Assembly (NCBI RefSeq): GCF_020911925.1
Contig: NZ_CP087134.1
Location: forward strand, 2,232,001 to 2,296,000
Source: Flavobacterium cupriresistens
GTDB taxonomy: Bacteria; Bacteroidota; Bacteroidia; Flavobacteriales; Flavobacteriaceae
Length of the DNA: 64,000 bases
Reading direction: 5' to 3'
Shown: positions 54,830 through 62,744 of the stretch, piece after piece
Layout of the letters: each line of letters starts with the position of its first letter
How positions within the stretch are numbered: position 1 is the first letter of the stretch
The notes under the pieces: generated by a model
Seen by the model: only the letters and a program-made list of their open reading frames with translations
Databases searched by the model: none
What the model was told of the DNA's origin: nothing
Made by a program: the position numbers and the translations under genes

Positions 54830-55606
54830 ATGTCTTTATTTTCAGATAATATCAGGGCCCTACGGGTAAAGCATAAAATTTCGCAGGAGAAACTTGCGGA
54901 AAACCTTTGTATCACAAGAGGAAGATATGTTAAATATGAAGACGGAACTTCTGAAGCGCCGTACGATATCTTAAAGCTGATTGCTTTATATTTTCATACC
55001 AGTATTGATTTGTTATTGTCTGTTGATATCCGTAAAATTGATATTGAAAATTTGATAAAACTGGAAGGCAACCGACTTATTTTACCCATTCAGGTGGATC
55101 ATTTTGGAGAAAATTATATCGAAATTGTCACCCAAAAAGCCAAGGCTGGTTATTTAAACGGTTATTCAGATCCGGAGTATATCGAAAATTTGCAGCAGAT
55201 TTCATTGCCTTTTTTGGGACCTGGAAAACACAGAGGATTTCCGGTAGAAGGAGATTCGATGCCGCCACATGAAGACGGAAGTATTATCATTGGTCGATAT
55301 GTAGAAAGGCTGGGAGAGGTGTTGGATGGAAAAACCTATATCCTGATTACCAAAAACGAGGGAATGGTGTACAAACGGCTGAATAAAAACAAAAAAAATG
55401 CATTGGTTTTAGAATCCGATAATCGTTTTTATCCCAATTATGAAGTCAAAGCTTCTGATATTTTGGAAATTTGGGAATACGAATGCAATATTGGCCGCAG
55501 CGATAAACGTCATGAATTAACAGAAACTCAGAGTATGAAAGAATTGCTTTTGGAGGTGAAACGGGAAGTCATGGAGATTAAAAGTAATACTCTGAGTGGG
55601 AGTTAA
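54830..55606 (+). CDS. XRE-S24 LexA-like self-cleaving repressor
   Basis: A 258-residue regulator. The N-terminal XRE-type helix-turn-helix (about residues 5-60, ISQEKLAENLCITRGRYVKYE) is followed by a C-terminal S24 serine peptidase domain. The predicted cleavage site is Ala106-Gly107 (KAKAGYLN), the nucleophile is Ser143 (VEGDSMPPHEDG) and the general base Lys182 (MVYKRLNK). The spacing (36 and 39 residues) is close to that of E. coli LexA (Gly85-Ser119-Lys156). It should repress the divergent dinB operon and be inactivated when RecA filaments form. No canonical LexA is present in the window. Confidence 0.9.
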   Translation: MSLFSDNIRALRVKHKISQEKLAENLCITRGRYVKYEDGTSEAPYDILKLIALYFHTSIDLLLSVDIRKIDIENLIKLEGNRLILPIQVDHFGENYIEIVTQKAKAGYLNGYSDPEYIENLQQISLPFLGPGKHRGFPVEGDSMPPHEDGSIIIGRYVERLGEVLDGKTYILITKNEGMVYKRLNKNKKNALVLESDNRFYPNYEVKASDILEIWEYECNIGRSDKRHELTETQSMKELLLEVKREVMEIKSNTLSGS

Positions 55607-55615
55607 AGTTTTAGG

Positions 55616-56056
55616 TTAATTGCCTTTTACGATAGCCGAAGCAATTTGCCCGCAATGATGTGAATTGTGAAAAAGAATGATAGACAATAGTCTGATTCTT
55701 GATACCGTTCCCAAAAAAGGAGCTTCTGTTTCTTCGAACCAATCTTTGTCCGAAGAATTTTCTATTACAGCTTCGAGTGCTTTATATCCTTGTTCCAAAA
55801 GGGCGCGACTTGTTTGCAAATCGTACTCTTTTCCGGTGTCGGATTGTCCTATGGTTGTGTTCTCTACGTTGGTTTCAATCCCGAAAGATTGGCCTAAAAT
55901 AAGGGCAGTTTCTCCAATATGTCTGTAAATAAATCCGACAGAAGCTGTTTTTTCATTCAATCTGAAACGAATGTTTTCGGCACTTATGTTTTTAAAAGTA
56001 GCATAACAATTAGATCGGTTTTGATCTAAAAGAGCAAGTAGCATTTCTTTTTGCAT
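55616..56056 (-). CDS. DinB-superfamily (YfiT-like) putative metal-dependent enzyme
   Basis: A 146-residue four-helix bundle protein of the DinB/DUF664 superfamily (not related to polymerase DinB). The metal-binding histidines are visible: one in the second helix (FIYRHIGETALIL) and two in the C-terminal HNSHHCGQI. Family members include thiol S-transferases and hydrolases. It is the last gene of a three-gene operon with an ArsR regulator and an SRPBCC protein; it may detoxify a compound sensed by the regulator, which is an inference. Confidence 0.88.
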   Translation of the reverse strand: MQKEMLLALLDQNRSNCYATFKNISAENIRFRLNEKTASVGFIYRHIGETALILGQSFGIETNVENTTIGQSDTGKEYDLQTSRALLEQGYKALEAVIENSSDKDWFEETEAPFLGTVSRIRLLSIILFHNSHHCGQIASAIVKGN

Positions 56057-56073
56057 GATTTTTAATTTTAAAA

Positions 56074-56394
56074 TTAATCTTTCTTTTTGTTTAAAATAGT
56101 TTCCAGTTTACTGAGTTTATTTTCCCAGAATTGATCAAAATGACTGATCAGCGCTTTTACGTCATTAAACCCTTTTTGGTTTAAAATGCAATGGCGTTCC
56201 CGTCCGATTTCCTGAATCGAAATAAAGCCGGCCTGCTGTAATATTTTAATATGTTTTGAAACCGCAGGACGACTCATATCAAAATTTTCAGCCAAAGCAT
56301 TTATGTTGTAACTCTCTTGGGTCAGTAATTGCAGAATTTGCCTGCGACTTGGATCTGCAATTACTTGTAAAGCATCAAAATTTGGGATTGACAT
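56074..56394 (-). CDS. ArsR-family transcriptional regulator
   Basis: A 106-residue winged helix regulator: DPSRRQILQLLTQESYNINALAENFDMSRPAVSKHIKILQQAGF is the recognition domain. There is no evident metal-binding cysteine pair, so it is likely a non-metal ArsR member of the type found next to SRPBCC (Aha1) proteins. Its start codon overlaps the stop of the SRPBCC gene (TAATG). It presumably binds the GTAAC palindromes in front of the operon. Confidence 0.9.
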   Translation of the reverse strand: MSIPNFDALQVIADPSRRQILQLLTQESYNINALAENFDMSRPAVSKHIKILQQAGFISIQEIGRERHCILNQKGFNDVKALISHFDQFWENKLSKLETILNKKKD

Positions 56395-56822
56395 TATTTC
56401 GTATTTAAAGCATTAACTAATTTTTCCATGATTTTAAGCCATCCGTCGGTCATTCCGTTAAGGATTGAGATATTGGCTTCTTTAAATCCGGTGTGGAGAA
56501 GATATAATTCGGTTCCGTTATCTTTCTTTTCGAGTGTCCATTCTACAACGGTATCAAGTGTGATTACCTTATTTCCGGGGCCGGCTGTCCAGCTGTAAAC
56601 CAGTTTTTGATGAGGGATGATTTCTAAAACTTTACAGTGCATAATTCCGTCAAGATCTAAACTCGGAATCGGATTGGTGCGAAAGGTAAACTCGTGTCCC
56701 AAGGCAAGTTTAAAATCATTTGGCATGATCCATTGTGCGATTAAATCGGCATCGGTTAAATAAAGCCAGATTTCTTCGGGAGATTGGTTGTAAAACCATT
56801 TGTGTTTGATTTCTGTTTTCAT
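56394..56822 (-). CDS. SRPBCC (Aha1-type) protein
   Basis: A 142-residue START-like protein: HKWFYNQSPEEIWLYLTDADLIAQWIM at the N-terminus, GHEFTFRT and a long C-terminal helix (LNGMTDGWLKIMEKLVNAL). The activator of Hsp90 ATPase domain is implied by fold only; these bacterial forms bind small hydrophobic ligands or have unknown roles. It is the first gene of an SRPBCC-ArsR-DinB-superfamily operon, an order often seen in soil and water bacteria. Confidence 0.88.
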   Translation of the reverse strand: MKTEIKHKWFYNQSPEEIWLYLTDADLIAQWIMPNDFKLALGHEFTFRTNPIPSLDLDGIMHCKVLEIIPHQKLVYSWTAGPGNKVITLDTVVEWTLEKKDNGTELYLLHTGFKEANISILNGMTDGWLKIMEKLVNALNTK

Positions 56823-56828
56823 AATTAA

Positions 56829-56877
56829 GTAACTTTAAGGTTACGTAAAATTACATGTAACTTTTGAGTTACGCAAA
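56829..56877 (-). promoter_or_regulatory. Promoter and twin GTAAC operators of the SRPBCC-ArsR operon
   Basis: GTAACTTTAAGGTTAC (56829-56844) and GTAACTTTTGAGTTAC (56857-56872) are two 16-bp imperfect palindromes spaced 28 bp centre to centre. On the minus strand TTTG (56877-56874) and TAATTTTA (56853-56846) lie 20 bp apart, as a flavobacterial promoter requires, so one operator fills the promoter core and the other covers the start site. This fits ArsR autoregulation. Confidence 0.7.
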
Positions 56878-56940
56878 TATTTTTGAAATTTTTTTTCGTT
56901 GAATGGTTTTTAAGTGCTTTGAATGTCAGTTGTTTATGAT

Positions 56941-57080
56941 GGGTCTTCGGCTTCGCTCAGACTGACAGCGTTACTTTGATGAGTGTTCGTTTGATGAGTG
57001 TGTGATAAACGGAGTGTCCCCCTGAGCGAAGTCGAAGGGCTTATTAGGAAGAAGGGTCTTCGGCTTCGCTCAGACTGACA
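56941..57080. repeat. TTCGGCTTCGCTCAG inverted and direct spacer repeats
   Basis: GGGTCTTCGGCTTCGCTCAG begins at 56941 and again near 57053, and the inverted form CCTGAGCGAAGTCGAAGGGC lies at 57021-57040. Such palindromic repeats are common in spacers of this phylum. They lie between the SRPBCC operon and the PAP2 gene and may act as a terminator of the latter. Confidence 0.85.
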
Positions 57081-57105
57081 ATGGTGGTATAAATGGAAAA
57101 ATGGT

Positions 57106-57873
57106 TTAGAAAACTTTTACATAACTTAATCCGTATTGTTGTCCGTTGTAGAAGGGAGCAATCATCGAAGTCGAATTATGTTCAGAAGCTGATTTACCGA
57201 ATAGTTTTTTTGTGATATAAGGATTCATCCAATAGGCGATTTTGGTACTCAGAATTCCGATTCCAGCTCCGGCTGCCACATCGGTTAACCAATGGCGATT
57301 GTTGTAGATTCTAAAAAGTCCGGTTCCTGTGGCTACGGCATAACCGGCAATTCCGTACCAAATAGATTTGTCTTTGTATTCCTGCCATAAAAATTCGGCT
57401 CCCGCAAAAGCAGTTGCGGTATGGCCGGAGGGAAAAGAATTATTCGAACTTCCGTCAGGTCTGTCTTCGTGTACAATTGATTTTAAACCCAGAACAGTTG
57501 AGGCCATAATAACATACGAAGTCACAAAGATCACAGAACGGTCGCGCATGTTATTTTTTCCTTTTACACCAAAAGCATTCAAAGCATAAACCGAAGCAGC
57601 AGGCGCGTATTGCGAGAAATCATCAATGGTAATTTTCTGATCGATGTCTTCTGTAACTTCTTTGTTGATCTGCGAATTAAAACTTAAAAGCTGATCACTT
57701 TCCAGACCAATTACCCCATAGCCAATTAAAACACCCGGAATAATCAATTGCTTGTAATTGAACTTCAGATTGTGCGATGCCGTGCTGTCAATTGCAGCAA
57801 TAGAATCTGTTTTTTGCGCTGTAGCAGAAAAAATACCGAATAACAATACCAGGGAAATCGTTTTGTAAAACAT
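57106..57873 (-). CDS. PAP2-family membrane or periplasmic phosphatase
   Basis: A 255-residue protein with a signal peptide (MFYKTISLVLLFGIFSATAQ) and the three PAP2 motifs: KSIVHEDRPDG, SFPSGHTATAF (His of the Ser-His element) and RIYNNRHWLTDVAAG. It removes phosphate from a lipid or small phosphate compound, such as undecaprenyl pyrophosphate or phosphatidic acid; the substrate is unknown. The gene is monocistronic, downstream of the histidine kinase gene after a 251-bp spacer in which nothing was recognised. Confidence 0.9.
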   Translation of the reverse strand: MFYKTISLVLLFGIFSATAQKTDSIAAIDSTASHNLKFNYKQLIIPGVLIGYGVIGLESDQLLSFNSQINKEVTEDIDQKITIDDFSQYAPAASVYALNAFGVKGKNNMRDRSVIFVTSYVIMASTVLGLKSIVHEDRPDGSSNNSFPSGHTATAFAGAEFLWQEYKDKSIWYGIAGYAVATGTGLFRIYNNRHWLTDVAAGAGIGILSTKIAYWMNPYITKKLFGKSASEHNSTSMIAPFYNGQQYGLSYVKVF

Positions 57874-58124
57874 AGCTGATTGTCTTTATGATTTGCAAGT
57901 ATAACGAATGATTTTGGGAACTATTTTTCGCTTAATTCAACCTTAAGTGAATATTAATCTATTGGCTTTTAAAGAGGCATTATATGGAGGATACAGAATA
58001 AATATACATGATATTCCGAGTAAGAGATAAGGACTTTAGAAGCATAGAAATCCTCAGCTTCAATCAGACCGATGGTGCTAATAGAAACGACAATGTAAGA
58101 ATAATAATGGTAATAAACAATAGG

Positions 58125-59846
58125 CTAGGCGTTTAGTGAAAACCAAAAAGTACTTCCCAAGCCTAAATTACTTTCTACACCAATGGTACCGTTTTGGGCT
58201 TCGATAAATTCTTTACTGATGGCTAACCCCAATCCCGTTCCGGATTTCTGACTGCCCGGGATTTGAAAATATTTGTCGAAAACTTTGCTTTTGTATCTCG
58301 CATCAATACCTTTTCCGGTATCGATAACCTGAAATACGATTTGGTTGTTTTCTCTTTTTAGTCTGATGGTAATGGTACTTTTTTCAGACGAATAGGTAAT
58401 GGCATTTGATAAATAATTAATCAGAACCCAGCCCGTTTTTTCACTGTCGGCTTTTACTTCGCTTAAGTTTTCATCGGCCTCAACGACTAATTTTATCTGC
58501 TTTTGCTCGGCTTGTACTTTTACGGCTTCGGTAGCGTAATGTACAATAGCGTAGGGGTTGCTTTTTTCGATATTCAATTGAATATTTCCCGTTTCTAATT
58601 GCGATAGATTAAGTAATTCGCCCGTGATTTTCAGTAACCGCTGACTATCGTCTTTAATGCTTTCAACCAACTGATTCTGATCTTCATTCATTGCGCCGGT
58701 TTTAGCATTTTGCAGCAATTGGAGACTCAGTTTTATAGAAGCAATTGGCGTTTTTAATTCGTGAGAAACGGTTGCGATAAAATTAGTTTTGGCAAAATCA
58801 AGTTCTTTAAAAAGGGTAATATTTCGAAGAATAATAACATCACCAATATTGATTTCTGTTTCTTCCCCTGTTGGAGTTATCGTAATATTGATCGTTTCTT
58901 TATCAAAATAACTTTCTTTTCCGTTGGCGAAAATTTTCATAGGCTGCTTTTTCTGCAATTCACTAGCGGGTTCTTTTAAAATCAGTGAACGCATTAAATC
59001 ATTCGACAAAGCCAGGTCGGGAGCCAATTTCCCGATAATATCTTCCGATTTTAAACCTACAATTTTCAAGGCTTCATCGTTTGCAAACAAAATCAGTCCT
59101 TCATTATCTAAACCAATAATAGGATCGTGCATGTTATTGATGAGTGTTTCCAGTCGTTTTTTCTCAAAGAAAAGCTTGTACAAGTTACTGCTATTGTATT
59201 CCTCGAGTTTCTGCGCCATTGTATTAAACGATTTGGCGAGATCACCGTACTCATTATGGCTGGTGAAATGTACCCGTTCGGAATAATTTTTATTGGCAAT
59301 TTCTTTGATACTGAGTGTTAATTCTTTAATCGGATTCGCAATATTATTCGGTAGATTAATCAGTAAATTAAAAGCAATTAGAAAGCACAAGGTACCAACA
59401 ACTGCAATTAGTATATTGGCATTTTCGGCGGTATGTTTGGCGATATCACTTTTTTGCTTAATTGAATTCAGATTCAATTTCATAATCATAAAAATGTTCT
59501 GTCTGATTTGTTTTTTGACTGTTTCATCAGAATTGCTTTTTTCTAAAAGAGCAAAATTCTTTTCGAGACTATCGGTTGCCTCTTTTTCTCCGGGTTCGGT
59601 AATATTTTGAGTTTGTTTTTCGAGATTGCCTTTAAAATTATGAATGGATTTATTCGTATCTGCTACAGCTTCATCTAAAGACAAAATCATATTTCTGGAA
59701 TATTCCAGCGTATTATAATTGTCTTCCAGAATATTTTCGGTGTCTTGTTTTATTAAAAAGACAGAGTAGGCACTCACTAGCGAAAGTATAATGATCATTA
59801 AAAATAACAATCCAACTCCAAGATTCAATTTGGTTTTAATTCTCAT
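58125..59846 (-). CDS. Membrane sensor histidine kinase with HAMP and PAS domains (KdpD partner candidate)
   Basis: A 573-residue kinase. An N-terminal helix (about 10-30) and a second near residue 150 enclose a periplasmic sensor region; then HAMP (about 165-220, NPIKELTLSIKEIANKNYSERV), PAS (about 230-300, MHDPIIGLDNEGLILFAND), HisKA with the phospho-acceptor in VSHELKTPIAS and HATPase (LINYLSNAITYSS, DTGKGI, GTGLGLAISKEF). It lies downstream of a kdpD fragment without a kinase domain; it could supply the missing kinase. The 5' end and start codon are partly duplicated in the tandem repeat upstream. Confidence 0.92.
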   Translation of the reverse strand: MRIKTKLNLGVGLLFLMIIILSLVSAYSVFLIKQDTENILEDNYNTLEYSRNMILSLDEAVADTNKSIHNFKGNLEKQTQNITEPGEKEATDSLEKNFALLEKSNSDETVKKQIRQNIFMIMKLNLNSIKQKSDIAKHTAENANILIAVVGTLCFLIAFNLLINLPNNIANPIKELTLSIKEIANKNYSERVHFTSHNEYGDLAKSFNTMAQKLEEYNSSNLYKLFFEKKRLETLINNMHDPIIGLDNEGLILFANDEALKIVGLKSEDIIGKLAPDLALSNDLMRSLILKEPASELQKKQPMKIFANGKESYFDKETINITITPTGEETEINIGDVIILRNITLFKELDFAKTNFIATVSHELKTPIASIKLSLQLLQNAKTGAMNEDQNQLVESIKDDSQRLLKITGELLNLSQLETGNIQLNIEKSNPYAIVHYATEAVKVQAEQKQIKLVVEADENLSEVKADSEKTGWVLINYLSNAITYSSEKSTITIRLKRENNQIVFQVIDTGKGIDARYKSKVFDKYFQIPGSQKSGTGLGLAISKEFIEAQNGTIGVESNLGLGSTFWFSLNA

Positions 59847-60222
59847 GACTTATGTTTTTTTGAACCATATAAGTGATGTAAGTAAATATAAGTGCTATTT
59901 AAAAACAAAACTTGAACGAGTTCATATGACTTATATGGTTTATTTTTTTTGCAATAGCCAAATTCAATTTGGTTTTAATTCTTATGATTTATGTTTTTTT
60001 GAACCATATAAGTGATGTAAGTAAATATAAGTGCTATTTAAAAACAAAACTTGAACGAGTTCATATGACTTATGTGGTTTATTTTTTTTGCAATAGCCAA
60101 ATTCAATTTGGTTTTAATTCTTATGATTTATGTTTTTTTGAACCATATAAGTGATGTAAGTAAATATAAGTGCTATTTAAAAACAAAACTTGAACGAGTT
60201 CATATGACTTACATGGTTTAAT
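59823..60222. repeat. 139-bp tandem repeat, about 2.9 copies, carrying the kinase 5' end
   Basis: The word ATTCAATTTGGTTTTAATTCT begins at 59823, 59962 and 60101, an exact 139-bp period. Each unit holds the first ten or so codons of the histidine kinase on the minus strand, but the two upstream copies change ATG to ATA. The inner part is bounded by the inverted repeat AACCATATAAGT / ACTTATATGGTT, which has drifted in copies 2 and 3. The array fills the gap between kdpD and the kinase gene. Confidence 0.93.
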
Positions 60223-60227
60223 TTTTT

Positions 60228-61355
60228 TTAAGATAAAATAACAAGGTCAACATTCGATAATGACAGACTATTTAATAAACGTCTGAAAATCGTTGTTGAC
60301 AAAATTACTTTAAATAAATTCAAATGTGGTTTTCCAATGCAGACAGTTGTAATTTGTTTTTGTTCAACTGTCATTAGAATGGCATCGGCTATGTTTTTAT
60401 GTTCAATTTTAATTACTTCTGCGCCTAATTGTGTGGCCAGTTTAAAATTATTAATTAGATGACGTTGTTTGTCTAAAGGGATTTTTATGGGGTTTTCTTT
60501 AGGTGTTTCTACATACATTACACACCAGCTACCGTTGTAATAACCCGCCAAACGCGCCGCTTTTCGGATTACAATTTTGGCTGTTTTATCATTACTACTA
60601 ATGCATGCCAGAAGTCTTTCATGTTTCAGTGCGTGTAATTGTGGTATTTCATTCTCTACTTTTCGGACTACCTGACTTGCGACTTCTTTCAAGGCCAATT
60701 CCCTCAGTTGGAGAATCTGTTCTGATTTAAAAAAGTTTGTCAAAGCCGTCTGAATTTTATCAGCCGTATAAATTTTTCCTTCTTTCAAACGGGCAATTAA
60801 ATCCTCTGCAGTCAAGTCGATATTCACAACCTCATCTGCAACTCGCAAAACATTATCGGGAATTCGTTCCTGTACATCAATACCGGTAATGCGTTTTACA
60901 TCTTCGTTTAAACTTTCAATATGCTGAATATTAACAGCCGAAATCACATTGATTCCAGCTTCGAGAATCTCTAAAACATCTTGCCAACGTTTTTCATTTT
61001 TACTTCCTTCTACATTGGTATGTGCCAGTTCATCTACAATTACGACTTCGGGTCTCAGGTTGATGATGGCTTGTACATCGAGTTCTTCGAGCTCTTTGCC
61101 TTTATAGAAAATAGTCCGCCTCGGAATCAGGGGCAGACCAAATAATAATTCATGTGTTTCTTTTCGGAGGTGTGTTTCGATATAGCCGATTTTCACATCA
61201 ATTCCGTTTTTCAATAGCGAATGTGCTTCCTGAAGCATTCGGTACGTTTTGCCCACACCGGCGCTCATGCCGATATAGACTTTAAACTTTCCTTTTCTTG
61301 ATTTCTGAATTAAATCGAGGAAGTGTTGTGCGTTATTTTCTTTTTCCTGTTTCAT
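60228..61355 (-). CDS. kdpD: KdpD N-terminal sensor module (KdpD plus Usp domain, no kinase)
   Basis: A 375-residue cytoplasmic protein. The KdpD domain (about residues 25-220) has the Walker A-like SAGVGKTYRML and Walker B-like VVIVDELAHTN, and a Usp-type domain follows (KHERLLACISSNDKTAKIV). Full KdpD (about 890 residues) continues with four membrane helices, HisKA and HATPase; these are absent. A frame upstream opens at TTG within a GCCACGAAGGCGC spacer repeat, so the ATG at 61355 is used. It belongs to the kdp locus, between the porin and the histidine kinase. Confidence 0.92.
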   Translation of the reverse strand: MKQEKENNAQHFLDLIQKSRKGKFKVYIGMSAGVGKTYRMLQEAHSLLKNGIDVKIGYIETHLRKETHELLFGLPLIPRRTIFYKGKELEELDVQAIINLRPEVVIVDELAHTNVEGSKNEKRWQDVLEILEAGINVISAVNIQHIESLNEDVKRITGIDVQERIPDNVLRVADEVVNIDLTAEDLIARLKEGKIYTADKIQTALTNFFKSEQILQLRELALKEVASQVVRKVENEIPQLHALKHERLLACISSNDKTAKIVIRKAARLAGYYNGSWCVMYVETPKENPIKIPLDKQRHLINNFKLATQLGAEVIKIEHKNIADAILMTVEQKQITTVCIGKPHLNLFKVILSTTIFRRLLNSLSLSNVDLVILS

Positions 61356-61593
61356 AGTGTTTGCCACGAAGGCGCTAAGACGCAAAGTTTTTTTTATACC
61401 ACAGATATTTTAAGAAAGTGCTTTTGAACTTTGTTAAAGCGTTGCTAATCTGGTATATCTATGTGCAAAAAAACAGCCACGAATTTCACCAATTGGCACG
61501 AATTAATTAGTGTAATTAGTGAAATTCGTGTCTAATTTTTTGCGTCACAGATTATTAATCATTTTAATCATTTTAATCTGTGGCAGATACTTA
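61356..61593. repeat. Stacked spacer palindromes between kdpD and the porin gene
   Basis: CACGAATTTCAC (61479-61490) pairs with GTGAAATTCGTG (61519-61530), and CACAGATT (61546 on) with AATCTGTG near 61575. The stretch GCCACGAAGGCGCTAAGACGC at 61363-61383 is a third spacer repeat. No gene is present. They may act as terminators for the upstream genes. Confidence 0.65.
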
Positions 61594-62670
61594 CTAAAAA
61601 GAAATCGCCAACGAAGTCGTCACAAACGTATTCGTATCCGTTGGAAGATCATTTTTTGCGAAAATTTCATCTTTACTCGAAAGATTTCTGGCTTCAATTC
61701 TAAACATTACATTATCGGTAACCAGGTAATCAAAGTTAGCTGAAAATCCGTAAGTTTTAAAACCATTCGGAGTTTTGGTCGAGATAATTACCTCTTTTTC
61801 ATCGCTGTAATATTCACCTCTTGCTGCCAATTGAATTTTTTCAGTTGGTTTGTACTGTAGAATCAGAACAGGAGAAAACCAAGTATCGTATTTGTTACTG
61901 TTTTTAGCCGATTGCTGAGAACCTACATCAATACCGGCTGTTAGGTTTGTTTTATCCGTTAGTTTAAATTGTCCGTAAAAATTATTAAAGTAGCGCCATT
62001 TTTTGTCAATGTCAGGTTGTTCATTTCCCACATAAGTACTCCAATTTAGCGTTGCTCTGTCCGATGGTTTGTAGGTAACCTGTGTCCCGAAAGCAGGTGT
62101 TTGATTTCCGTCTATTTTCTGGATTCTTTGCCATCCGTTCAGATACATTCCGGCCAAATACCATTTTCCAGATGCTGAGGTATAGCCAATTTTTACTCCT
62201 GCTTCATAATAAGGGGAGTTTTCTGCTAAAATACTTCTGGTTAAGTTGGCACAATCTTTTCCAATAGCGCTTTCAAAACCAAGATGGGAAGGCATGATTC
62301 CGGCGTCAATCCACAAGTCATGATTTTTTGAAATTTTTACACCAACATTTGCTTCATATACGTTTTTTAATAAGTCTTGTTCTGCTGAGAGATTATATTG
62401 GGCGTATGTCCCAGCCATCAAAGCAAAATTCCCACGGACATTTTCTTTACTGTAATTCACTTTTGCTAAACCCAGATTTAGGTTTATTTCGTTACTTCTG
62501 TTGTAATTGTAGATAAAACCGGGGCGGGTATGATCTTCCGGTTTTGCAAAATCATAACTATAATAAACCTCAACATAGCCGGAAAACGTAAACGGACTTT
62601 TGGATGTTTCCTGAGCGTGTAAATTGGTAAAGCCAAAAGCAATTAAAGCGGTAAGTATTATTTTTTTCAT
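61594..62670 (-). CDS. Outer membrane porin (beta-barrel)
   Basis: A 358-residue protein with a signal peptide (MKKIILTALIAFGFTNLHAQ) and many alternating amphipathic strands, for example FSGYVEVYYSYDFA, ARGEYYSDEKEV and YGFSANFDYLVTDNVMFRIEARNL, ending in Phe as outer membrane barrels do. It matches the BBP2-type porins of Bacteroidetes. It is inserted between kdpC and kdpD and so may supply potassium or other small ions to the Kdp pump; this link is inferred from position only. Confidence 0.88.
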   Translation of the reverse strand: MKKIILTALIAFGFTNLHAQETSKSPFTFSGYVEVYYSYDFAKPEDHTRPGFIYNYNRSNEINLNLGLAKVNYSKENVRGNFALMAGTYAQYNLSAEQDLLKNVYEANVGVKISKNHDLWIDAGIMPSHLGFESAIGKDCANLTRSILAENSPYYEAGVKIGYTSASGKWYLAGMYLNGWQRIQKIDGNQTPAFGTQVTYKPSDRATLNWSTYVGNEQPDIDKKWRYFNNFYGQFKLTDKTNLTAGIDVGSQQSAKNSNKYDTWFSPVLILQYKPTEKIQLAARGEYYSDEKEVIISTKTPNGFKTYGFSANFDYLVTDNVMFRIEARNLSSKDEIFAKNDLPTDTNTFVTTSLAISF

Positions 62671-62698
62671 TTTATTTTTATTTGGTATTCGAATTTTT

Positions 62699-62731
62699 AA
62701 ACCTGACAGATTTCCAAAACCTGTCAGGTTT
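62699..62731. repeat. CCTGACAG hairpin between kdpC and the porin
   Basis: AAACCTGACAGATTT and AAACCTGTCAGGTTT pair with one mismatch around a short loop. It may end the kdpFABC transcript on the minus strand. The same family is at 30277-30309. Confidence 0.8.
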
Positions 62732-62744
62732 AGAATTTGTTTTT

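Noticed and set aside
55616..56056. Second translesion polymerase because of the name DinB
   Set aside because: This is the unrelated DinB/YfiT metal-binding superfamily; it lacks polymerase motifs and belongs to the ArsR operon.
59791..60154. Two overlapping 61-74-codon plus-strand frames
   Set aside because: They are created by the 139-bp tandem repeat and read the kinase 5' end antisense; the near-identical peptides reflect the DNA repeat only.
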